A stretch of 11,848 nt of DNA from Candidatus Poseidoniaceae archaeon (GTDB lineage Archaea > Thermoplasmatota > Poseidoniia > Poseidoniales > Poseidoniaceae). The translations under genes were made by a program, and so were the position numbers. The notes below the pieces were generated by a model that ran no database searches, had not been told where the DNA came from, and worked only from the letters and a program-made list of their open reading frames with translations. The stretch is from assembly GCA_013329865.1 (NCBI GenBank), contig DUJJ01000135.1, positions 2,608 through 14,455 of the forward strand. Direction: 5' to 3'. Within the stretch, counting starts at the first letter, position 1; every line of letters begins with the position of its first letter. Of the stretch, positions 1 through 6,454 are shown piece by piece.

Positions 1-16
1 TGTATTTCGCCATCAT
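1..16 (-). CDS. Possible 5' end of a divergent gene leaving the left edge (partial)
   Basis: Read on the minus strand, two adjacent ATG codons (16-14 and 13-11) are followed by three more open codons (Met-Met-Ala-Lys-Tyr) before the window ends. A GGAG Shine-Dalgarno match lies at 26-23, six bases before the first ATG, the same spacing used by other genes here. This is all that can be seen, so the product is unknown and the call rests on the SD plus start codon only. If right, 17-65 is a short divergent promoter region shared with the small membrane protein to the right. Confidence 0.25.
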
Positions 17-65
17 ACTCTTCTCCGAAATTTCCTGGTCAAACCTTATTTTCTGAGGTCATACC

Positions 66-326
66 TTGTCAAATCTTCTTGATATTTTTATCATGAAGCA
101 AAGAGCTCTTGACGTCGACGACCAAAACGCCAAAACCGTATTTTGGGTAATGTTCGAGAAGTTATCGATTATCCTTTCATTGGTCATTATTTTCGCCATT
201 ACGTTAGCTTTGAACCTCCCCTGGTGGGCGATAGGTGCTATCCTCGGATTCTCACTAGGACCTGTTGTCTATGGTCATTATTACTTCATTTACATCAGGC
301 CGGTGATGAAGCGACGGGAAGGTTGA
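66..326 (+). CDS. Small two-helix membrane protein, unknown function
   Basis: Encodes 86 residues from a TTG start at 66, or 77 residues from an ATG at 93. I prefer the TTG because a GAGGT Shine-Dalgarno match lies at 55-59, six bases upstream, whereas the ATG has none. Residues 1-30 are polar and charged. Two hydrophobic segments follow at about 32-51 and 53-76, separated by Leu-Pro-Trp-Trp, and the C-terminus is basic (Lys-Arg-Arg-Glu-Gly), which would place it in the cytoplasm. No family is recognised. It lies 35 nt upstream of the NfeD-like gene on the same strand and is probably the first gene of that operon, which suggests a role at the membrane with NfeD and flotillin. That role is inferred from position only. 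Confidence 0.65.
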   Translation: MSNLLDIFIMKQRALDVDDQNAKTVFWVMFEKLSIILSLVIIFAITLALNLPWWAIGAILGFSLGPVVYGHYYFIYIRPVMKRREG

Positions 327-361
327 TGAGTGAGCGCTCCGTGTGATTGACAGGTGAAGGT

Positions 362-958
362 ATGGGTTTATTCGGCGATTTACTTGAAATGATAGGGCTT
401 GGAGGAATAACCGGAGTAGACATTCTATTCGCAGCAATGGCGATTGTCGGAACATTCTTGTTCATTATCTATTTTTTGTTGATTCTGATTGGAGATTTCA
501 CGGGCGGTTTCTTTGACTTTGAGATGGATGCTGACGGCATATTTCATCTATTCACAATCCAAGGTTTACTGAGTTTTATTATGATGTTCGGGATTTTCGG
601 ATTATCGGTATCGCAGGCAGATCAAAACGCCTTTGTTGCAATTATTGCGGGCACCATTGCTGGGACATTTTCGATGTATATCGTCGGTAAAGTATTCCAA
701 ATGATGGCCAGTCTTGAACAAGATAACACGGTCGAACATTCCCAGGCAATCGGCGCTAGAGGGACTGTTTATCGAACCATACAACCGGGTCAGATGGGCC
801 AGGTTCAGGTCGAGTATCAAGGCGCTTTGAGGACCGAATCAGCTATGGCAAAAGATGTAAATTTAAAACTGGAAACTGGTAAATTCATCAAAGTTGTCGA
901 TTCAATTGCTGAGCGATTGATTGTTGTCCCCCTTGATATAAGCGGTGAAGACAACTAA
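362..958 (+). CDS. NfeD-like membrane protein with C-terminal OB-fold (flotillin partner)
   Basis: A 198-residue protein starting at the ATG at 362, which has an AGGTGA Shine-Dalgarno match at 352-357; a TTG at 347 in the same frame would put the SD inside the gene. Three hydrophobic segments are visible at about residues 19-44, 64-83 and 88-115. They are followed by a beta-rich soluble domain (about 128-192) beginning Ala-Ile-Gly-Ala-Arg-Gly-Thr-Val and ending in Leu-Ile-Val-Val-Pro-Leu, the pattern of the NfeD C-terminal OB-fold. The N-terminal ClpP-like serine protease domain of long NfeD proteins is absent, so this is the short class, comparable to YuaF of Bacillus or YqiJ of E. coli. Those are encoded beside flotillins, and here too a flotillin follows 66 nt downstream. 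Probable role: membrane partner that organises or stabilises flotillin assemblies. Confidence 0.85.
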   Translation: MGLFGDLLEMIGLGGITGVDILFAAMAIVGTFLFIIYFLLILIGDFTGGFFDFEMDADGIFHLFTIQGLLSFIMMFGIFGLSVSQADQNAFVAIIAGTIAGTFSMYIVGKVFQMMASLEQDNTVEHSQAIGARGTVYRTIQPGQMGQVQVEYQGALRTESAMAKDVNLKLETGKFIKVVDSIAERLIVVPLDISGEDN

Positions 959-1024
959 CTTTCCTCCAAAAGTGCACCTTCACGGGGGGTGAATCCTCTT
1001 ATAGGGGTGTGAATTGGTAACAAC

Positions 1025-2410
1025 ATGGTCGCAGAAGCGCTAGCACTGATTGGTATTGCATTACTGGTATTCGTATTGTTAGTGACGATTTACGTCGCAA
1101 CATCTAGATATAAATTGGCTCCATCTGACAAGATTTTAGTTGTTTATGGTAATGTTAAGGATAAAGGTTCAGCAGCGTGTTACCACGGTGGCGGTAAAAT
1201 CGTCTGGCCGTTGATTCAACACTACGCATACTTAGATCTCAAGCCAATGACAATTTCCATCGACTTGGAACACGCCTTGTCACAGCAAAATATCAGAATT
1301 AACGTTCCTTCTACCTTTACAATCGGTATCTCAACCCAACCTTCAGTTATGAAGAATGCCGCAGAACGTCTCCTTGGGCTACCGGTTCCGCAAATTGAAG
1401 ATATGGCAAAAGAGATCATTTTCGGTCAACTACGTTTGACTGTTGCTTCACTAACTATCGAGCAAATAAACCAAGACAGAGAAGCATTCCTTGAGAAAGT
1501 ATCTACCAACGTGGATACCGAATTGCACAAGATTGGTCTTTACCTAATTAACGTTAACATCACTGATATTACAGATGAGGCAGACTATATTGCATCTATT
1601 GGTGCAAAGGCAGCAGCGGTTGCTATCGCTGACGCAACCGTTGACCGTGCTGAGGCAGCCCGTGATGGTGCTGTTGGAAAAGCCGCAGCAGATAGAGACC
1701 GAGAGATTGAGGTCGCTAAAGCTGAGGCTGAGGCATCCAAAGGACAAAAAGCGGCTGAAGCTGACAAGCGTGTATTCGTTCAGCAACAAGAAGCACTGGC
1801 TGTCGAGGGTGAAAACGTCTCACGTGCTGACATCGCTGCCTACAATGCTGACTTAGCGGAAAGAGAAGCAGAAGCGCTACAACGTTCTGAAGTTGCAAGA
1901 AGAAAGGCTCAATCAGAAATTGAAAGGGCGCAGTATGAACTCGAAGGTGAAAGATTGCGTGCTGAGGAAATCGCTCGTGAGGAAGTATCGAAGCAGCAAA
2001 TTGAAATCGCTGCCGAAGCGGAAGCGGAACGACAGCGCAGAATAGCCCGTGGTCAAGCAGACGCAATCCTAGCAAAATTCAACGCTGAAGCGGAGGGAAC
2101 CAGAGCGGTTCTTGAAGCAAAGGCTGCAGGTTATCAGTCACTTGTCAGCAGCGCGGGCGGTGACCCCAAGGCAGCTGCCACGTTACTCATGGTTGAGAAG
2201 ATCGAAGAAATTGTTGCTCGACAAACTGAAGCGATTGCCAACTTAAAGATTGACAAGATTACTGTTTGGGATTCTGGCAATGGTGGCGAAGGTGGCAGTA
2301 CCGCAAACTTCGTTTCTTCCCTAATCAAGTCACTACCTCCTGTGCATGATGTTGCTAAGATGGCAGGAGTAGACTTGCCTGACTACCTTGGTAGCATGAA
2401 AGAAGAGTAA
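1025..2410 (+). CDS. Flotillin family protein (FloT/YqiK-like, SPFH/PHB domain)
   Basis: A 461-residue membrane scaffold protein. Residues 4-25 form one N-terminal hydrophobic anchor. Residues 28-190 fit an SPFH/prohibitin domain, with the block Gly-Gly-Gly-Lys-Ile-Val-Trp-Pro near 55-62 and the typical stretch ending in Ile-Thr-Asp-Ile-Thr-Asp-Glu at about 179-185. Residues 195-370 are a long Ala/Glu/Arg-rich coiled coil with many Glu-Ala repeats, typical of flotillins. The C-terminus (about 375-461) carries a Gly/Ser-rich linker and a Val-Asp-Leu-Pro-Asp-Tyr motif near the end. Flotillins oligomerise on the cytoplasmic membrane face and mark ordered lipid domains. The NfeD-type neighbour immediately upstream supports the call. 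The start is the only reasonable ATG, but its SD is poor: the GGGGTG at 1004-1009 is 15 nt away. The archaeal client of this complex is unknown. Confidence 0.92.
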   Translation: MVAEALALIGIALLVFVLLVTIYVATSRYKLAPSDKILVVYGNVKDKGSAACYHGGGKIVWPLIQHYAYLDLKPMTISIDLEHALSQQNIRINVPSTFTIGISTQPSVMKNAAERLLGLPVPQIEDMAKEIIFGQLRLTVASLTIEQINQDREAFLEKVSTNVDTELHKIGLYLINVNITDITDEADYIASIGAKAAAVAIADATVDRAEAARDGAVGKAAADRDREIEVAKAEAEASKGQKAAEADKRVFVQQQEALAVEGENVSRADIAAYNADLAEREAEALQRSEVARRKAQSEIERAQYELEGERLRAEEIAREEVSKQQIEIAAEAEAERQRRIARGQADAILAKFNAEAEGTRAVLEAKAAGYQSLVSSAGGDPKAAATLLMVEKIEEIVARQTEAIANLKIDKITVWDSGNGGEGGSTANFVSSLIKSLPPVHDVAKMAGVDLPDYLGSMKEE

Positions 2411-2473
2411 TGTTGCCTGATTAATAGGGCCACCCAACTGGCCACTGTTGTGGTAATTTAGACCGTATCATTC

Positions 2474-2501
2474 AAGGACTTAGCCAGACGTAGTTTGGCT
2501 A
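2474..2501 (+). promoter_or_regulatory. Hairpin between SD and start codon of fhs
   Basis: A perfect inverted repeat lies directly before the fhs start: 2481-2489 pairs with 2493-2501 (nine pairs, one of them G-U) around the three-base loop GTA. The A of the ATG at 2501 is the last paired base. The only Shine-Dalgarno-like sequence, AAGGA at 2474-2478, is 22 nt from the ATG, too far for direct use, but folding of the hairpin would leave only about two unpaired bases between them. The structure could present the SD at working distance, or could hide the start codon. The pairing is seen; the role is inferred. Confidence 0.4.
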
Positions 2502-4216
2502 TGCCTACAGACCTTGAGATCGCTAATGCTGCTAATCTTGAACCAATTGAAGCAATTGCATGGAAACTGGGAATTTCCTCCACCGAGATTATGCCCATGG
2601 GTAGAAGTGTTGCAAAGATAACCTGGGATGCGTGCAAGTCTCGTATGGCAAAACCTCAGGGGAGTCTGGTTTTGGTTACCTCTGTTAATCCAACTCCGTT
2701 TGGTGAGGGTAAGACAGTAACCACAATTGGTCTTACTCAGGCACTGTGTCGTATTGGACAATCAGCCACCTGCGTGATTAGGGAACCATCTATGGGTCCA
2801 GTGTTCGGCATCAAGGGCGGAGCGGCTGGTGGAGGCTACTCACAGGTACTGCCAATGGAAGATATCAATTTGCACTTCACCGGAGATTTGCATGCGGTTA
2901 CCTCTGCCCACAATTTGTTATCAGCTCTGATAGATAATCACATCAAACATGGTAATGAATGCGAGTTAGATTCAACAAAGATTAGTTGGCCTAGAGTCCT
3001 TGACATGAACGACCGGGCGTTAAGAGATATCGTGGTCGGTATGGGCGGAGCGGCTAATGGTCATCTTCGTCAGGATCGGTTTGATATTACCGCTGCCAGC
3101 GAAGTTATGGCGATTCTTGTGTTAGCCAGTGATTATGCCGATTTGAAGAAGCGCTTGGGTGAAATCGTAATTGGTCAATCAACAACTGGCAACCCGGTAA
3201 AAGCATCCGAATTAGACGCTCACGGTGCTATGGCACTGCTACTAAGAGATGCTTTTCTGCCTAATCTAGTACAAACCTTGGAAGGCAACCCAGCCTTCAT
3301 TCATGGCGGTCCGTTTGCTAATATCGCACACGGTAATTCAAGCATAATAGCCGATAAGTTAGCGCTAAGTGCCGCTGATATTGTGGTTACTGAGGCTGGA
3401 TTCGGTTCTGACATGGGTGCTGAAAAATTCATGCACATCAAAGCAGCAACGTCAGGTAAAGGGCCTGATTGTGTAGTCATGAATGTGACCATAAGATCGA
3501 TGAAATTACACGGTGGCGCTTTTGGTAACCGGGGAGGTTACCGACCTAGCAAAGCCGAGTTGGAGGCGGAAAATGTTGAGGCTGTTTCGATAGGTGCTGC
3601 AACTAATTTAGACCGACATATCAGAAATATGGCTGGTTTTGGCGTTCCAGTTATAGTTTCAATCAACAAATTTACTTCAGACACTGCTGCTGAAATCAAA
3701 GCCTTGTCTGACGCAGCACACGCAAGTGGTGCACGCGCAGTTACAATTACTGAGGTTCACAGCAAGGGTGGTGAAGGCGGAGAAGAACTAGCGAAAGCAG
3801 TGGTAAAAGCTGTTCAAGACCATGTCGCTGCCGGTCGTCCTTTTACTCCATTATTCCTCAAAGATGCACCGGTGATGGAAAAAGTTGAAGCGATAGCAAC
3901 TAGAATGTATAAGGCAGAATCTGTTATTATTGAAGCCGGTGCCAAGAAACAATTAGACAAAATTACCTCATGGGGTTACGGAAATCTGCCTGTTTGCATG
4001 GCGAAAACCCAATATTCCTTCTCACATGATGCTAATAAGCTGGGTGCGCCCAGTGGATTTTCACTCCCAATTAGAGAGTTTAGATTGAATTCAGGCGCAG
4101 GTTTCATAGTAGCGATTCTAGGTAATATGATGACTATGCCGGGCTTGCCCAAGCGACCAGCAGCCATTGACATGGATATGGATGATGACGGGAAACAGAC
4201 TGGCGTCTTTGGGTGA
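2501..4216 (+). CDS. fhs: Formate--tetrahydrofolate ligase (10-formyl-THF synthetase)
   Basis: A 571-residue cytosolic enzyme, close to the family length of about 555-560. It joins formate to tetrahydrofolate with ATP, giving 10-formyl-THF for purine synthesis and other one-carbon reactions. Visible family blocks: the nucleotide-binding loop Thr-Pro-Phe-Gly-Glu-Gly-Lys-Thr at residues 65-72 (usual form TPAGEGK, with Ala replaced by Phe here), the long signature Glu-Pro-Ser-Met-Gly-Pro at 95-100 with Lys-Gly-Gly-Ala-Ala-Gly-Gly-Gly-Tyr-Ser after it, and Pro-Met-Glu-Asp-Ile-Asn-Leu-His-Phe-Thr-Gly-Asp at 118-129. The frame is intact from end to end. I chose ATG 2501 over an in-frame TTG at 2495, which lies inside the hairpin. 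The gene is of bacterial type and sporadic in archaea, so ancient transfer is likely. The pelota gene begins 4 nt after its stop. Confidence 0.95.
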   Translation: MPTDLEIANAANLEPIEAIAWKLGISSTEIMPMGRSVAKITWDACKSRMAKPQGSLVLVTSVNPTPFGEGKTVTTIGLTQALCRIGQSATCVIREPSMGPVFGIKGGAAGGGYSQVLPMEDINLHFTGDLHAVTSAHNLLSALIDNHIKHGNECELDSTKISWPRVLDMNDRALRDIVVGMGGAANGHLRQDRFDITAASEVMAILVLASDYADLKKRLGEIVIGQSTTGNPVKASELDAHGAMALLLRDAFLPNLVQTLEGNPAFIHGGPFANIAHGNSSIIADKLALSAADIVVTEAGFGSDMGAEKFMHIKAATSGKGPDCVVMNVTIRSMKLHGGAFGNRGGYRPSKAELEAENVEAVSIGAATNLDRHIRNMAGFGVPVIVSINKFTSDTAAEIKALSDAAHASGARAVTITEVHSKGGEGGEELAKAVVKAVQDHVAAGRPFTPLFLKDAPVMEKVEAIATRMYKAESVIIEAGAKKQLDKITSWGYGNLPVCMAKTQYSFSHDANKLGAPSGFSLPIREFRLNSGAGFIVAILGNMMTMPGLPKRPAAIDMDMDDDGKQTGVFG

Positions 4217-4220
4217 GTTG

Positions 4221-5288
4221 ATGCAAGTATTGAAGCGCGAGTCAATGCTTTGGCGGTTGCGCATTACTACCAATGATGACCTTTGGTCACTGGCAAGACT
4301 TGCTCGTCGGGGCATGTCAATTGGTATGCTTGGCGAGCGAAGGGACCAGACAACAGCCGGCGAGGAGGGAGGTAGAGCTAAGGTTGCTGAACGCAAGAAA
4401 ATGTGGATTCGATTGAGAATTGAATCAACTGAATATCAATCATTTAGTGATGTGGCGCGGATTCACGGCATTATCGAAGAAGCAAAGCTTGACATCGGTA
4501 GTTATCATACCCACAACATAAGTGTTGGTGACGAGATTGAACTCTCCTGCCAGACTCCATTCTTGGAGACCGACCAGCAACTCCTCCAGCAGGCTATTGA
4601 CGCCGCAAAACAAGTGCAAATTGCCCTTGCAGTCGTCGAAAACGATGAGATTATTTTGTTTCACATCACACCTCGGGGACTTCGTGAATCAACAACGTGG
4701 ACGATGCGTGGTGGCGGTAAACGAGTGGATATCAAACAATCAACCGGAGTCGCTAAACAATTTCGCGAGCGAGTCATCAAGGAACTAACCGAGTCACTCG
4801 CAGATGAAACACCATTAATTCTGTGCGGCCCAGGCCACGCTAGAGAGGTAATACTAGCAGAATTGCGCAGTAGTGGCCAAACACGTTTCATGTCCTCAAT
4901 CGCCACTTCGATGTCAGGCAGAGCTGGGGCCAATGAGGTATTGCGTGAAAACCTTGCAGGTAACCTACTCGATGATTATGCAATAAGTCATGAAATTAGT
5001 ATTTTAGAAGAGGCATGGAAGCGAATCTCAACCGATGGCGCAGTTGCTTACGGGGCGCAGGAAATTGACCGAGCACTAAATGAGGGGGCGATTGAAACCA
5101 TGTTGATCTCTGCCGATTTGTTAAGAGATGAAGAATCAACCATCGGCGGCAAGACATGGCAAATTTGGTCACAGTCTCTAGCAGATTATGGTGGAGTGTT
5201 GATTCAGTGTTCAACCGACCATGACTCCGGCCAACAGTTGATGGGGATTGGCGGCGCGGTCGCACTACTGAGGTTCAAAATCAGGTGA
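4221..5288 (+). CDS. pelA: Ribosome rescue factor pelota (aPelota / Dom34)
   Basis: A 355-residue protein, the normal length for archaeal pelota. It binds the empty A site of stalled ribosomes and, with aEF1A and then ABCE1, splits them. Domain A (about 1-128) starts Met-Gln-Val-Leu-Lys-Arg and has the loop with Arg-Arg-Asp-Gln-Thr-Thr-Ala-Gly-Glu (40-48) followed by Ala-Glu-Arg. The central domain (about 135-258) has Gly-Pro-Gly-His at 203-206. The C-terminal domain (about 262-355) has Tyr-Gly-Ala-Gln-Glu-Ile (277-282) and the closing Gly-Gly-Ala-Val-Ala-Leu-Leu-Arg. The eRF1 Gly-Gly-Gln tripeptide is absent, as expected, so it does not release peptides. The ATG at 4221 is preceded by GGTGAG at 4212-4217, overlapping the fhs stop; an upstream in-frame ATG (4167) inside fhs would add residues with no family match. 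Probably co-transcribed with fhs and the next gene. Confidence 0.95.
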   Translation: MQVLKRESMLWRLRITTNDDLWSLARLARRGMSIGMLGERRDQTTAGEEGGRAKVAERKKMWIRLRIESTEYQSFSDVARIHGIIEEAKLDIGSYHTHNISVGDEIELSCQTPFLETDQQLLQQAIDAAKQVQIALAVVENDEIILFHITPRGLRESTTWTMRGGGKRVDIKQSTGVAKQFRERVIKELTESLADETPLILCGPGHAREVILAELRSSGQTRFMSSIATSMSGRAGANEVLRENLAGNLLDDYAISHEISILEEAWKRISTDGAVAYGAQEIDRALNEGAIETMLISADLLRDEESTIGGKTWQIWSQSLADYGGVLIQCSTDHDSGQQLMGIGGAVALLRFKIR

Positions 5289-5292
5289 TACT

Positions 5293-5610
5293 ATGAAAAT
5301 TGTCAAGTTCAGTGATTACCGAGAATCGTCAGACCTATCTTTGCTTGATGGTGCTCGTTGGCTGATAATCCATCACGAAGAGTTAGAAAGTGCTGCTGCC
5401 GTCCTATTCCACAGCGAGTTGCTTGACATATTAGTTGGAGTTGACCATAGAGGCTCAAAAATCTCTGACGGCTTATGGCAAAGAGCTGTGCACCTTATTT
5501 TAGCCGACTCACATTTAGAACATGATGATGAGCAGAGCATCACTCGGCGCACTGGGATTACCAAGGTAGTGCTTGATTCAACTGAAGAAATTGATTTTTT
5601 TTGCTACTGA
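5293..5610 (+). CDS. Hypothetical 105-residue protein coupled to pelota
   Basis: I do not recognise a family. The start is well supported: an AGGTGAT Shine-Dalgarno match at 5283-5289 overlaps the pelota stop codon (5286-5288), and the ATG follows at 5293, so translation is probably coupled. The product is soluble, with no signal peptide or membrane helix, and acidic, with a His/Glu-rich patch at about 27-32 (Ile-His-His-Glu-Glu-Leu) and a compact alternation of hydrophobic and charged segments that suggests a small alpha/beta fold. The last codons include a run of eight T at 5595-5602. Its position suggests a role in translation or ribosome rescue, but that is inference only. Confidence 0.75.
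   Translation: MKIVKFSDYRESSDLSLLDGARWLIIHHEELESAAAVLFHSELLDILVGVDHRGSKISDGLWQRAVHLILADSHLEHDDEQSITRRTGITKVVLDSTEEIDFFCY
5595..5602 (+). terminator. T8 tract, possible terminator of the fhs-pelA unit
   Basis: Eight consecutive T residues on the + strand, within the final codons of the 105-residue gene and 11 bases before the 3' end of the convergent tRNA-Val gene. Euryarchaeal transcription commonly ends at U-rich tracts without a hairpin. The position at the end of the last gene of this unit, facing a convergent RNA gene, fits. No other T run of this length was noticed nearby. Confidence 0.4.
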
Positions 5611-5612
5611 AG

Positions 5613-5689
5613 TGGTGGGTCCGGAGGGAATTGAACCCTCGATCTTCGCCTTGTAAGGGCGACGTCATAAACCCCTAGACCACAGACCC
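5613..5689 (-). tRNA. tRNA-Val (anticodon UAC)
   Basis: On the minus strand the sequence folds as a full cloverleaf. The 7-bp acceptor GGGTCTG/CGGACCC has one G-U pair. A D arm with GTC/GAC ends and a GGGG loop follows. The anticodon stem is TCGCC/GGCGA around the loop CTTACAA, giving anticodon TAC (valine, GUA codons). The variable loop is five bases, and the T arm is GAGGG-TTCAATT-CCCTC. The discriminator is A at 5616. The three bases after it (5615-5613) read CCA, so the 3' end is encoded; without it the gene is 5616-5689. No intron is present. Confidence 0.95.
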
Positions 5690-5710
5690 AACTCGCCATG
5701 TGGCCACTCA

Positions 5711-5718
5711 TTATTGAA
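5711..5718 (-). promoter_or_regulatory. TATA-like box for tRNA-Val
   Basis: On the minus strand this reads TTCAATAA, centred about 25 bases upstream of the mature tRNA 5' end at 5689. That is the spacing expected for an archaeal TATA box when transcription starts at or near the first tRNA base. The match to the consensus is only moderate and no clear BRE is visible. Confidence 0.3.
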
Positions 5719-5721
5719 TGC

Positions 5722-5733
5722 AACGCATGCGTT
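5722..5733. promoter_or_regulatory. 12-bp perfect palindrome in the tRNA/cinA divergent region
   Basis: The sequence AACGCATGCGTT is a perfect 12-bp inverted repeat with no spacer. It lies in the 78-base region between the divergent tRNA-Val and cinA genes, beside the TATA-like box of the tRNA and 34 bases before the cinA start. It could be a dimeric regulator site, but a short chance palindrome cannot be excluded. Confidence 0.3.
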
Positions 5734-5767
5734 AAACTCAAAACCAAGTGGCAAGACGGGGAACTAA

Positions 5768-6454
5768 ATGGATGAAGATATCCAAGCGGCTGCAGCCCGT
5801 CTAGTGAGGCGCCTCAAAGAGGGTGGTCACACAATCACGGTTGCTGAATCATGCACTGGTGGGTTATTAGCTAGCGCCTTTACCGACATTGCCGGAGCGA
5901 GTAACTGGTTCAATCAATCTTGGGTCACTTACTCGAATCATGCAAAAATGGCTGAACTAAGTGTAGCGCCCGAGACCCTCGAAAAACACGGGGCCGTATC
6001 GGCTAAAGTTGCCATCGAGATGGCTAAAGGTGCACTTGAACAAGCTAATGCTGATATCGCTATTTCAATAACCGGAATTGCTGGTCCGGGCAACGATAGC
6101 ACGACCAAGAAAGTTGGAACAGTGTATGTCGGAATCGCATCGAACACCTGGGCAAATGCTGAATCAACGCAAATTGGTGGCAACCGCTCTGAAAACAAGA
6201 TCGGTTTTGTTCACTTTGCCCTGTTAACTGCTATCGCCCTGTGGGATGATGCGATGGAAAAAGCCGAAGCTAACCGGAAAAAGTTGGCTGAAATAGAGGC
6301 GCAAAAAGAACAAGCTCGCAAAGAGTTTGAAGTTGAACGTGCCAAACGAGAAGCCGCAGCAAAACAGTCCGCTCCCTGGCAAGATGAGTCATGGAGTGCT
6401 GATGACGATACTAATGAAGACGAATCTATTGGTGAAGAGGTCGAATGGAACTAG
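5768..6454 (+). CDS. CinA C-terminal domain protein (PncC-type NMN deamidase) with acidic tail
   Basis: A 228-residue protein. Residues 1-162 are a complete CinA C-terminal domain: Ala-Glu-Ser-Cys-Thr-Gly-Gly at 26-32, Ile-Thr-Gly-Ile-Ala-Gly-Pro-Gly at 101-108, Gly-Thr-Val-Tyr-Val-Gly at 117-122, and the conserved Arg at 140. In bacteria this domain hydrolyses the amide of nicotinamide mononucleotide to recycle NAD by-products; by homology the same is likely here. The N-terminal ADP-ribose pyrophosphatase domain of full CinA is absent, as in stand-alone PncC proteins. Those are usually near 160 residues, so the extra 66 are odd: 163-200 are a Lys/Glu/Ala-rich predicted coiled coil, and 201-228 are very acidic with several Trp. 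The ATG at 5768 has only a weak GGGGA upstream. Its last codons overlap a short SD-preceded ATG frame leading into the DP1 gene. Confidence 0.85.
   Translation: MDEDIQAAAARLVRRLKEGGHTITVAESCTGGLLASAFTDIAGASNWFNQSWVTYSNHAKMAELSVAPETLEKHGAVSAKVAIEMAKGALEQANADIAISITGIAGPGNDSTTKKVGTVYVGIASNTWANAESTQIGGNRSENKIGFVHFALLTAIALWDDAMEKAEANRKKLAEIEAQKEQARKEFEVERAKREAAAKQSAPWQDESWSADDDTNEDESIGEEVEWN

Noticed and set aside
1..96. Open + strand frames running in from the left edge
   Set aside because: All three end within 96 bases and show no coding pattern; no preceding + strand gene end can be supported.
347..361. TTG at 347 as the NfeD start
   Set aside because: The SD AGGTGA (352-357) would lie within the coding region; ATG 362 is at the right distance from it.
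984..1014. Near-repeat GGGGTGAAT / GGGGTGTGAAT before flotillin
   Set aside because: Only two imperfect copies; could be duplicated SD-like sequence but spacing to the ATG is too long to support a function.
1014..1023. TTG-GTAA-CAA mini-hairpin just before the flotillin start
   Set aside because: A three-pair stem is too weak to call, although it resembles in position the hairpin before fhs.
4167..4220. ATG at 4167 as the pelota start
   Set aside because: It lies within the fhs coding region; the 18 added residues match no pelota N-terminus, and ATG 4221 starts the family sequence exactly.
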